From assembly GCF_027744825.2 (NCBI RefSeq), contig NW_026527056.1, positions 1,426,001 through 1,490,000 of the forward strand: a DNA stretch of 64,000 nucleotides, written 5' to 3'. Made by a program: the position numbers and the translations under genes. Origin of the DNA: Synchiropus splendidus (taxonomy: Eukaryota; Chordata; Actinopteri; Syngnathiformes; Callionymidae). Position 1 is the stretch's first letter. Every line of letters begins with the position of its first letter. The notes under the pieces are model-generated. The model searched no databases. It was not told where the DNA came from and was given only the letters and a program-made list of their open reading frames with translations. This document shows, piece after piece, positions 1-8,112 of the stretch.

Positions 1-15
1 GCATAAAAATTGTTT

Positions 16-194
16 TTATAACATACTTCGGGGACCAGCAGAGGATGTGGATGGGCCAGTGGCAGGTGAAGGTGGAGGAGGTGACGCAGCAGCATCAGCA
101 CCAGATGAGGAAGCAGGAGGTTCCACCTCTGTACCTTCATCAAGGGTTTCTTCAAATTCCTCCTCTTCCTCATCATCAACATGATGGCATGTTT
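16..194 (-). CDS. 3' terminal exon of MADF/Myb-SANT-like protein gene
   Basis: This is the last coding exon of the gene whose preceding exon lies at 292-502. On the minus strand an acceptor (TTTTACAG) precedes position 194. The single G left by the upstream exon joins in frame, and translation stays open for about 60 residues to a TAA at 16-18. The product is low complexity: an acidic stretch (DDEEEEEFEE) followed by Ala/Ser/Pro-rich sequence. Acidic and Pro/Ser-rich tails are common after the DNA-binding domain in MADF proteins, but nothing here proves a function. The stop could instead be spliced out, since an AG|TATGTT sequence lies just before it, but that is a weak donor. The splice model is inferred from phase and consensus sites only. 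Confidence 0.55.
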
Positions 195-291
195 CTGTAA
201 AATGAGAACATAGTGTGATTATGTTTCCTATTCAGAAAGCAGATTACACTGTAATATAGCAAGTATTTAGATTCTCAACAACAACTATTAC

Positions 292-502
292 CTGCTGGTG
301 GTGGTGGTGGTGGTGGTGCTGCTGCAGTCATGTTCCCCGACGTCTCCCTCGGGGTGATGAAGGGGTCCAGGAAGGAGAGGACGGCGAACCTCCTCCACTT
401 TAACTGGCTGGATGCTGCTGACCCATTCTTTTTCTCCATGGCCTTCCTCATCTCTCTCATGTATTTATCCCTGAGTCCCTTCCATTTTTTTGCAGATCTC
501 CA
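292..502 (-). CDS. internal exon, C-terminal half of a MADF (Myb/SANT-like) DNA-binding domain
   Basis: Read on the minus strand, this exon starts after a pyrimidine-rich acceptor ending TTCCTTCAG and opens W-R-S-A-K-K-W-K-G-L-R-D-K-Y. It continues through MREMRKAM to LKWRRFAVLSFLDPF. The spacing of the KKWKGLRDKY helix and the closing W..F..LSFLDPF is the hallmark of the second half of the MADF domain, found in Adf-1-like factors and in the Myb-like partner proteins of PIF/Harbinger transposons. A run of Pro codons follows (GGT/GGC repeat on the plus strand), then a donor AG|GTAATAG at 291. The exon is 211 bp and ends in phase 1, matching the next exon. The first half of the MADF domain was not found between 505 and 880, so the gene is either incomplete in this window or a remnant. 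A host gene and a Harbinger-derived gene are both possible. Confidence 0.65.
300..322. repeat. GGT/GCT trinucleotide microsatellite
   Basis: A short GGT repeat running into GCTGCTGC encodes the poly-Pro/Ala stretch of the minus-strand exon. Being a coding trinucleotide repeat, it can change length without breaking the frame. Confidence 0.8.
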
Positions 503-504
503 CT

Positions 505-879
505 GAAGGAAAGGTAAATATTTATGTTTAATATCCCAACAATACAGCCACTATAGCGCGTGCACTACGTATATTAAGCAAAATGATAAATATCACAACT
601 CACTAGGGACGTCAATGGTACAGCGACTGGTCGCAGTAGTTCAAAAAAATTGAACTACTGCGACTGTCACAGTAGCTCAGTTGTGTCATCTTGAGGAGCC
701 GGAATCGCAGTATGTAGCTCAAATCGCGTAGCGTCGCACACCCCAGTCGTGTCGCGGCCATGTTGGTCGCTGCTGATCGCCGTCAATCGCCCAATTCCAT
801 TGACTTTGGATGCAAATCAGTTGTGTCGCTCGCCGAAGTCCAAGTACCTTTATCTGTTCACTCACTGCTTAGGGCGCAC
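505..879. other. non-coding spacer with repeated GTCGCAGTAG-like motifs
   Basis: No convincing ORF or exon is visible. The segment holds a perfect hairpin (630-664) and looser echoes of one arm: GTCACAGTAGCTCA near 666 and ATCGCAGTATGTAGCTCA near 706. This suggests a terminal or subterminal part of an old transposon. A minus-strand CTA|GTGAGT donor-like site lies near 597, but no open MADF-like frame precedes it. Confidence 0.4.
630..664. repeat. perfect 15-bp inverted repeat with A5 loop
   Basis: The arms GTCGCAGTAGTTCAA and TTGAACTACTGCGAC are exact reverse complements separated by five A residues. An RNA or single strand from here would form a strong hairpin. It is too short to be a typical pre-miRNA. 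The end of a foldback or MITE-like element is a reasonable alternative. Confidence 0.85.
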
Positions 880-1173
880 TCAGAACATGAAAATTTCACC
901 TGCAACGAAAGGAAAAACACTCTTTCTAGTGTATTCAGCACTAAATCTACCATTCTGAACTGTATTTCAGGGGGTTATCAACGACTCTTTTCCTGGTCAG
1001 AAACCGAGCTTCTCTCGTGCTGAAAACGCGTTATCAGCACTGTTCACTCCCTGATCAGAATAGCCTCAGAACATGAAAACATGACCTAAATTAACATCAA
1101 CTAACATTACTTATTACCTGTCATAGGAAAAAACACTCTTTCTAGTATATTCAACACTAAACCTCTAAGAACA
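880..1173 (+). repeat. diverged monomers of the ~188-bp satellite, upstream of DIRS copy 1
   Basis: This stretch lines up block by block with the main array monomer: CAGAACATGAAAATTTCACC (880s), CTCTTTCTAGT, a GAACTG/GAAGTG match, GGTTATCAACG, CTTCTCTCGTGCTGAAAACGCGTT (around 1005-1030), then CTCAGAACATGAAAAC again. Identity is clearly lower than within the array. About 30 bp of extra sequence (around 1085-1115) interrupts the second unit. The relic ends where DIRS copy 1 begins, at the same monomer phase as upstream of DIRS copy 2. Confidence 0.75.
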
Positions 1174-1274
1174 GGGCGCTGCGACTGGCCTACAATCAGC
1201 CAAACCTTTCCACATTTCCTGCTTCTAAGCCATGGGATGAGTTTGAGTGTTGTGTTGAAGTTCCAAGCCATGGG

Positions 1275-2800
1275 ATGAGTTTGACGAGAGCCAGACGCTG
1301 CTATGAGGTGGACCCGGAGAATCTGTTCGCAGAGTTGTCTGAGTTCCGTGTGGTGGAGTCAGGCAGGTTCCGACATGATCTTCACCCGTGCCTCATGGCA
1401 TCCGCTGTCCGTCGTATCGAAGTTGAGCTCTCTCTCCACCGCCAGCTCAAGAATCATCCCACTTCACTAACGGCCTGCTGGCGTTGGATGGCGAGACTAC
1501 ACACAGGGCGCGACCGCATGTTGTGTGCCCACAACTAGCCGTTATGCGCGATGTGCTCGCTACAGGTACTCGACCTCACCCCTGAGGAGTGACCATGCCA
1601 CCCGGCACTGACAGAGCCACCCTCGCGCAGTGGAATGGTGTCTACACCATCGGCAACCAACTCATGCACTTGAGAACATCATCGCGCTCTTTATGAGCTC
1701 CGTGGAGAGCCTCAACCATCGCAGAACCTCTCTTACTCCACCAGAGATTTTGAAGATTCAACAGTCCGTCGACGTGGTGCACTGCTCGCGGCGCCTCCTC
1801 CACACACAGCCGCCTCCCACGGGGAACACCGTCGCTGATCAAAGGGGCGGAATGAGCCCAGCTGTCCGGATCATAGCCGCGTTGGTCATCGATGCTCCTC
1901 TTGGAGAGACCAATTGGCTGCTCTCACCTCAGCTCCCTCCAAAAGCATAGGAAGAAAACTTTGTGTCTAAATGTATGCATCTAAACCAAAGTCGATGCCT
2001 TACTTTGGTTTTGGGTCTGTTTCTTCTCTGCCCAAAATTAGGGTTTATCACCCGTCAAGTTCTCTTCCGGTTCCAGTCAGTGCGAACTCCGGCTACAAAA
2101 ATTTGTTTGTTTGACATCGTCTCAGGAGACCGATCAGTATAGTAACGGTCTCTCTGCCTCCTTGTCCCTGACGCCAGAACTGTCCCTGGGGAAGTTTCTG
2201 GAGCTAAGACGTTACGTTGTTTTTTTTTTTTCCACTGCTTCTCCACAATAAGAAGCATAGTCGTCACTCTTTCCCGGTTCTCAACAGATCCCGGTTCCAG
2301 CCAAAATTCAGAAGAGTTTCAATTCTGCCATTCACTCTTCTTATTCCTCAGACTCGCAAGTTTCCAGTAGGGGTCACCACAGGACCGCGAAAGCCACCTC
2401 TTCAGAGTATCACACAGTAGGCGCTGCGTACCAGACCAGCTCTGTTCTCAGCTCCCTCGCACGATGTCTGATGCAATGTCTGTCTGCGATTCTGTTCTCT
2501 GCAGCCCTCCAAACCTGTCAGAGGCAAGTAGGACATCATCATCTACAGAGTCATCTCTTTCTGAGGATGATTGGGCCGGTCTCTTGGGACTCCATCTTAG
2601 GAGAATTGCAGTTTTAGATTTAGATACACTGCAAGTTTCGGTGCCCTGTTTGTTTTTGAAGAACCATCAGGACTTGATGTCCCCAGAGGAGTGGGCGGTG
2701 AGCACCGACAGCCCCTTCGTCCTGGACCCACCCCGGTGGACCGCTCCTGTGCTCCTGTCTCCACACCTGACCATATGGATCAAGAAGATACTCGCTCATT
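1275..2800 (+). pseudogene. DIRS copy 1 gag-like region
   Basis: Three open pieces are shared with copy 2. The first (1275-1538) begins MSLTRARRCYEVDPE. The second (1630-1950) contains RRTSLTPPEILKIQQSVDVV and LLHTQPPP. The third (from 2464) begins MSDAMSVCDSVLCSPPNLSE and runs into a Ser-rich stretch. I recognise no enzymatic motif; position ahead of the RT and conservation between two copies suggest the structural ORF. Stops and frame changes separate the pieces, and a T12 run (2220-2231) sits between the second and third. Confidence 0.55.
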
Positions 2801-3680
2801 GACACACCCTTCAGTTTCACAGTCAACCCCTAGGTTCTGCGACACCACGTGGACCTGGGTGAACTCAGAGAACCAGCGGTCATGTCTGATGGAGGAGGTC
2901 CACGCTCCCCTGTCAACGGAAGTAATCAAGCTAGTGACAAAGCGTTCCTCCGACACTGGATTTTACTCCAGGTACTTTCTGGAACCCAAGAAGACAGGAG
3001 AGTGGAGACCTGTTGTGGACCTCAGTCTGAACCAATTCATGACCAGATAGCGGTTTGATCGAGAGTGGATGACCTCCATCGATCTTGCAGACGCCTACTT
3101 CCACAACGCGGTTTGGCAGTGTCAAAAGAAGTTTTTCCGGTTTGGGCTAGAGTCAGGTGTACATACAGCTCTCTTGTGCATGGCACCTTCGCCAAGTGTG
3201 TGGAGGCGGGGCTCGAACCACTAAGGAGACAGGGTCTGAGGATTCTGACGTACTTGGACTACTGGTTGATTCTAGCCAGGTCCAAACAGGAGTCATGAGC
3301 GCACACCAGCTTGGTGTTGGAGCACATCGCGATATTGAGGTTCAGAGTAAACCTCAAAAGCGCGCTGAGTACCAGTCAGAGCACAACCTTCCTGGGGGTC
3401 ATGCTGGACTCAGTCTCGGGTCAGGACCGCCTTCCACCGGCCAGCGTTCTCCCCTTCACACAGCTGACATTGTCAATGTGTCTCCACGAGCTCTGAGAGA
3501 TGTGAAGTTTGGGAACTCTGCTTCAAACCTCCATCGCACTGTATCCTTGGATTGTCAAAACACTTCTTTACAAGTCTTTGCAGATGCATCTCTGTCAGGC
3601 TGGGGAGGCCACCTGGATCAGATCTGCGTCAGTGGGATCTGGAGTCGTTCCGAAGGTCGTCACATTGAAAAGGCTTAGAC
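2787..3680 (+). pseudogene. DIRS copy 1 reverse transcriptase / RNase H remnant
   Basis: Conserved RT blocks are readable in changing frames. GFYSRYFLEPKKTGEWRPVV followed by DLSLNQF is the fingers region (around 2959-3045). MTSIDLADAYFH (from 3068) is motif A with its catalytic Asp. FAKCVEAGLEPLRRQGLRIL then leads to YLDYWLILARSKQ (YLDY at 3251-3262). The catalytic box should read YxDD; the second Asp is Tyr here. LQVFADASLSGWGGHLDQI (around 3571-3625) is the RNase H start with its first Asp. The segment between motif A and the YxDD box is shortened, and everything after the first RNase H block up to the recombinase is deleted. Clearly inactive. Confidence 0.8.
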
Positions 3681-4376
3681 CAACCTCAAGACCTTTATGT
3701 CACTAATGGGACCTGCAGCTGGTACTCAATTCACTCTCCGAAGCCCCTTTTGAGCCACTTGGAGCTAGCAGCTTACAAGGAGGCTCTTATAGCCTTAGCT
3801 TCAGCAAAGAGAGTGGGAGAGCTGAGTTCTTTTTCCATCTGCCCTGATAGCATCTCTTTTGGTGACAATGACTCAGTGGTGTCACTTAGACCCAACCCTG
3901 ACTTTGCACTTAATGTCTCTCTTTTTCTTCACAGGTCAGCACCTTGTCAGTAAAGACTTTCTGCCCTCCTCCCCATTTAGACGAGGAGCATGAGCGTTTA
4001 CACAAAATGTGTCCGGTTAGAGCGCTAATAGCTTAACTGGATCGAGTCCCACCATTCAGAAAGACGGACAGTCTGTGGGTGGCTCTCGCAGGTGGTAAGA
4101 AGGGGCAGGCACTGTCCCCTCACAGGTTGTCATATTGGCTTAGAATTGTCATCATGAAAGCCGATGAGACAGGGGGAAAACAGGCACCAGAATCCCTGAG
4201 AGCACACTCGACCAGAAGGCTGGCAACATCTGTGGCTGCTTTCAAGGGAGTATCTCGGAAAGCAGCTTCTTGGTCATCAATCTCAACTTTTGCTGACCAC
4301 TATTTGTCTAATGTGTCTGCATCCTCCTTCCCTCATGTCTTTCTGTCTTCAGGAGCAGCCGATCCCTGCGCCCAGT
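3660..4376 (+). pseudogene. DIRS copy 1 tyrosine recombinase remnant
   Basis: The C-terminal catalytic half of a DIRS recombinase is recognisable. SAKRVGEL holds the first catalytic Arg (codon 3810-3812), AHSTRR around 4200-4216 is the H-x-x-R box, and FADHYL (4288-4305) carries the Tyr nucleophile. Between them lies WVALAGGKKGQALSPHRLSY. Frameshifts and stops (for example between 3955 and 4075) split the frame, and the N-terminal part seen in copy 2 is missing. Enzymes of this family insert a circular DNA copy without target-site duplication. Confidence 0.8.
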
Positions 4377-4604
4377 AGGCCCACATTCACAGCACTGGCT
4401 CTGGGACACCAGTATCTGCTTCATTACAGTGCTGTGGACTGTGCAGCGTCCTGAGATCCACCGGATTCCTGCATAACTGTTTATTCATTTGTCAATAAAC
4501 TCCTTCTTTCTTGCTCAGCTCAGACTAAAACCCTGACTGCTCACTGAATGTTTTCTCTCCATGTTTGGAGGATTATAAATGCCACTATCTAGTGACGTTG
4601 CAAC

Positions 4605-5070
4605 CCAATATAGAATATATTTGTCGTAGAAATGTGATCAAAAGCCAACAAAAGCTTTTGTTTTCAAATCTCACAATTTAGAGCAAAATAGGACTGATGT
4701 CCACCATGTTTTGTGTTCAGACAGGAGAGCAAGCTGTCAGTCACGTGACCAGAGGCTCACCATTCACATAGCCATTGGGAAATGAAACGTACGAGGGCAA
4801 CGATTTTTGAGGCAAATTCGTAAAATTATTATGGTATACCAAGTGGACAAACGTCGTTATTGCATTTTTTTCAGTCCGCGCAGAAAACAATGTCACAATG
4901 CTACATTTTAATGGGGAATCACAAAACAATCTCGGTCCAAACGAAAGAAACTCAGCGTCATTTACATAAAACGAGAATATTATATGACAATCTAGGATAT
5001 ATTTGTCGCTAGAAATGTGATCAAAACTCAACAAAAGGATTTAATTGTTTTAAAATCTCACAATTTATCA
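4605..5070. repeat. ~75-bp direct repeats bounding ~300 bp of AT-rich DNA
   Basis: ATATATTTGTCG followed by TAGAAATGTGATCAAAA, CAACAAAAG and ATCTCACAATTTA occurs at about 4613-4680 and again at about 4998-5068. The copies differ at a few bases and lie about 383 bp apart. The inner DNA holds no convincing gene; the minus-strand 97-codon frame at 4741-5034 has no recognisable motif. It may be a short non-autonomous element with terminal direct repeats or a local duplication. Confidence 0.6.
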
Positions 5071-5094
5071 AATCAAATTCATTCAAATCGAATC

Positions 5095-6255
5095 AGATTT
5101 CCATTCACATTTTGTAATAGCTCTGTAATTACAGTACTGACAGACACCATATTCATGTCACTTATAAAGGACCTCGACATGGTGTTACTACAACAGGTAG
5201 TTTTTCAATTATCTGTCCTCAATATTTTTCACAAATACTTATATCACATATAAGTTCATATTTTATAATAGCTCTGTAATTACAATGCTGACAGGCACCA
5301 TATTCATGTCACATATAAAGGACCTCCACATGGTGTTACAGCAATAAGTAGTTCCTCAAATTTCTGTTCTCAATAGTTTTCACAAATATTTGTATCACAT
5401 ATATTTTCATATTTTGTAATAGCTCTGTAATTACAGCACTGACAGACACCATATTCATGTCACATATAAAGGACATACACATGGTGTTACTCAAAGTATT
5501 TTCTCAAATATCTGTCCTCAATATTTTTCACAAATCTTTGTATCAAATTTTCATTCAAATTTTGTCATAACTCTGTAATTACAGGACTGACAGACACCAT
5601 ATCACACATTCATATCATTGATAAAGGACCTCCACATGGTTTTACTACAACAGGTAGTTTCTCAAATGTCTGTCCTCAATATTTTTCACAAACATTTTTA
5701 TCACATTTTCATTCATGTTTTGTAATAGTCACTTATCAAGGACCTCTGCATGGTGTAACTACAACAAGTAGTTTCTCCAATTTCTGTTCTCAATATTTTT
5801 CAGATATATTTGTATCATATTTTCATTCATATTTTGTAAAAGTTCTGTCATTACAGGACTGACAGACACCATATTCATGTCACATATAAAGGACCTCCAC
5901 ATGGTGTTGATAAAACAGGTAGTTTCTCAAATGTCTGTCCTCAATATTTTTCAAAAATATTTGAATCAAATTTTCATTCACATTTTGTAATAGCTCTGTA
6001 ATTACAAGGCTGACAGGCACCATATTCATGTAACATATGAAGGACATCCACCTGGAGTTACTACAAGTAGTTTCTTAAATTTCTATTCTCAATATTTTTC
6101 AGATATATTTATATCATATTTTCATTCATATTTTGTAAGGCTGAAGGACACCATATTCATGTCACATATAAAGAACATCCCCATAGTGGTTACTACTGGA
6201 AGTAGTTTCTCAAATGTCTGTCTTCAATATTTTTCACAAACATTTTTATCACATG
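5095..6255. repeat. tandem repeat, ~150-bp units, about eight copies
   Basis: A unit with TTTTGTAATAGCTCTGTAAT, GACAGACACCATATTCATGT, ATAAAGGACCTCCACATGGT and CTGTCCTCAATATTTTTCAC recurs. The TAGCTCTGTAATT block starts at 5118, 5269, 5420, 5568, about 5842 and about 5989; reduced copies lie near 5724 and 6137. Spacing is 147-151 bp. Divergence between units is moderate, and it is unrelated to the 188-bp array. No coding potential is seen. Confidence 0.85.
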
Positions 6256-6356
6256 TATTTTCTGCACCATGAGGCGCACCACAATAGTTGTGATGCTTCA
6301 TTCTGAGACCATTTGTGATGTGCATTCACCTTCCGTTACACTGAAGGATTTTATGT
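6256..6356. other. short unique spacer
   Basis: Nothing recognisable. It holds a small CACAA/TTGTG inverted repeat near 6282 and an ATATATAT tract just beyond, near 6379. Confidence 0.4.
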
Positions 6357-6387
6357 GTGGCTTTTAGTCGGGAAAATACATATATAT

Positions 6388-7880
6388 GTCATGTTTGCCT
6401 AAGGTTCGACCCAGGTGCAGATGATTGTAGGCTGACAGAAGACACGGACAACGAGATTAAATTAAGAAATTTAATAAATGACGATATACAATACAATAGA
6501 AGACGGAGACAGGAACCGAGGACGTCGGAGCCAGAACGGGAACTGGGAAAAACACAGAGGGACTGGGGAAAAATCTGCAAAACAAGAGAGGTGAATTAAT
6601 ATCAACCTACAAAAGGGGAGAACAACCTCACGAGGTCCAATTAACCTAAAGCGCTGCGTGGAGGAGAAACACTCAAACTCACACGCAGGAAAAAAAAAAA
6701 AAAAAAAAACAGACCACAATCATTAAATGAAAAGGTGAGTATAATAAGACTCACACGCGGACTAACTATTAAATTTAGAAGAGCAGAACGAAAGCGGAGC
6801 GCAAAAGAGAAAGCGAAACTGATGTAGCAGATGGAAAGGCAGTTCATGCGCCCGCTGCGTTTAGTAGCACCAACCAATCACCAGGGGACGCCGTTACTAT
6901 TTAAGTGACTCTGGGCAGCGTCAGGTCTCTCTCTCTCTCCGCTTCCGGACTGCTGGTTTTGGTCCTGTAAGCCGGCTGTCAGCCAGGAAAAGTGGCTGGA
7001 GTTTGTTGGTGCGTAAGTTTGATCGTGGCGATGCTGGTGTGATCGCTGTCGCAGGTATGGCTGGTAAGCTGTCGTTCTCCCCCATCCTCCTGATTTGGAC
7101 TTTAGTGAAGCTCATGGCGGGTTTTACATGTATAGATGCGTTGCCGGTAGCTGCGCTGCGTCCTCTATCGCCCTGCGTTTGGGCAGGTGCATCGTCGTGT
7201 GCCGAAGTCTGGTAAGAGACGAACAATATAGTGACGCAGCACTTGGATTGTTTTGTTCTGTTTTGTACCCCGTTGTTTTCTTCTGTTTCGTGACGCACTG
7301 TTTTGTACAGTTCTGTGTTGAACAGTTCTTGAACGGTTTTGTATAGTTTTGTTTGTTTGTCTTTTCCTCTTCCCTTTTTGGTCGAGTCCGTTCTCTTTTT
7401 GATTTTGTTTCTTTTCTTTTGTGATTGGTTAACTCTGGGTGGTGTCTGATATTCGTTTTCTTGTTAGTTCATTATTGAGTTAGTCTGTTATTTTCGTTCA
7501 CGTATTTTGTTTTCTTTGTGTCTCTGACCCGGTCTGCCATTGACACTCTTCTTGTAGCTGCTGGGCCCGGTGGTGTAGGTGACCTGGTGGCGGTTAATTT
7601 TATCGTGTCCTGTGCTGTTGGGGACACGTTTGCATGTTTGTGCGGCTTGGATGCGTTTGTTCGGGTTCATCAGTTTATTGTGTGGTTGGACCTGCCGTAG
7701 AGGGTGTCCCCCATGCCATTAAGTCCCAGATCTACAATATTCTTGTTACTTTTATTTTTGATTGTTGGATTTTAGAATCATTTGCATTAATAAAGTATCT
7801 ATACTTATTAATATGCAATTTGAACCCTGTCTCATGTCTCCCGAGTAAGCGGACCTGCGTGTCCTTAGTTATTATTCTTT
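6388..7880 (+). other. non-coding segment with promoter-like and poly(A) signals, possible LTR remnant
   Basis: No ORF here has recognisable motifs. The segment starts near TGTCATGTTTGCC, contains an A20 run (6690-6709), a CCAAT box (6874-6878), a TATTTAAG box (6898-6905), a CT-rich tract (6923-6938), a long T/G-rich stretch (7200-7520) and an AATAAA (7789-7794). It ends near GGGTGAAATTCCCAAGGTGG. That order fits a long terminal repeat with U3, R and U5, but no second LTR or gag/pol sequence is present. An unrelated promoter with a non-coding transcript is equally possible. Confidence 0.3.
6874..6905 (+). promoter_or_regulatory. candidate CCAAT-TATA core promoter
   Basis: A CCAAT box at 6874-6878 is followed by TATTTAAG at 6898-6905, with a CT-rich tract starting about 20 bp downstream at a plausible initiation distance. 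Spacing is compatible with an RNA polymerase II promoter, but both motifs are short and common. Confidence 0.3.
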
Positions 7881-7942
7881 GGGTGAAATTCCCAAGGTGG
7901 TGTAGCTGGACTCCAAATTTGGGCTGCATTACATATACACTT

Positions 7943-7982
<40 letters not shown>
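7943..7982. repeat. (CA)n microsatellite, about 20 units
   Basis: An uninterrupted CA dinucleotide run of about 40 bp. The large minus-strand Cys/Val frame over it is a by-product of the repeat. Confidence 0.95.
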
Positions 7983-7986
<4 letters not shown>

Positions 7987-7997
7987 CCACCGTAGGG

Positions 7998-8101
7998 CAG
8001 CACACCACTATAGTAGAAGGGATCTTTCTAATAGGTGCGGATCTAATTCAACTTGTCTGAAGTGTTTTCAGATCAGTTTTTTCAGTTTGTCGGTCTGTAA
8101 A
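7998..8101 (+). repeat. 5' part of a satellite-like monomer interrupted by the LINE
   Basis: CACTATAGTAGAAGGGATCT then TTCTAATAGGTG and TTGTCTGAAGTGTTTT match the array consensus CACTATAGCAGAAAGGGTCT, TTCTAGTAGTTG and CTGTCTGAAGTGTTTT. The match continues more weakly through GTTTGTCGGTCTG (array GTTTGGCGTTCCG). The monomer then breaks at TAAA (8098-8101) and resumes at 11407 beyond the LINE. About 10 bp are missing internally. Confidence 0.75.
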
Positions 8102-8112
8102 GATGGCGGCGC
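8096..8112 (+). promoter_or_regulatory. YY1/TISU-like motif at the LINE start
   Basis: AAGATGGCGGC surrounds the ORF start. It matches the YY1-binding core and 11 of 12 positions of the TISU element (SAASATGGCGGC), known from mRNAs with very short leaders. The L1 LINE of mammals uses a YY1 site at its 5' end to place transcription start. Here the motif sits at the very edge of the element, so leader and initiator would coincide. Function is inferred. Confidence 0.5.
8098..8101 (+). repeat. 5' target-site duplication of the LINE (TAAA)
   Basis: TAAA here is repeated at 11407-11410 right after the LINE tail. Removing the LINE and one TAAA restores a continuous satellite-like monomer, which makes the call stronger than its length alone would. 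Confidence 0.6.

Larger units (their letters stand above)
1174..4581 (+). mobile_element. DIRS-type retrotransposon copy 1, degenerate
   Basis: The order of remnants is gag-like, reverse transcriptase, RNase H and tyrosine recombinase, which is the DIRS order: these elements use a tyrosine recombinase instead of a DDE integrase. The left limit is GGGCGCTGCGACTGG and the right limit is GAGGATTATAAATGCCACT; both are shared with copy 2 (11734-15998), which is how the limits were set. All frames are broken by frameshifts, stops and internal deletions. At about 3.4 kb it is shorter than the 5-6 kb usual for full DIRS elements. No terminal inverted repeats or internal complementary region could be confirmed by eye. 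Confidence 0.8.

Noticed and set aside
3157..3678. 173-codon ORF in DIRS copy 1
   Set aside because: The recognisable RT and RNase H motifs switch frame across this stretch. Most of this ORF is an out-of-frame reading of the pseudogene.
4741..5034. 97-codon minus-strand ORF
   Set aside because: No motif, AT-rich, and located inside a repeat-bounded non-coding segment.
6471..6877. Minus-strand ORFs with Phe-rich, signal-peptide-like starts
   Set aside because: The Phe run is the translation of the A20 homopolymer at 6690-6709, and nothing else is conserved.
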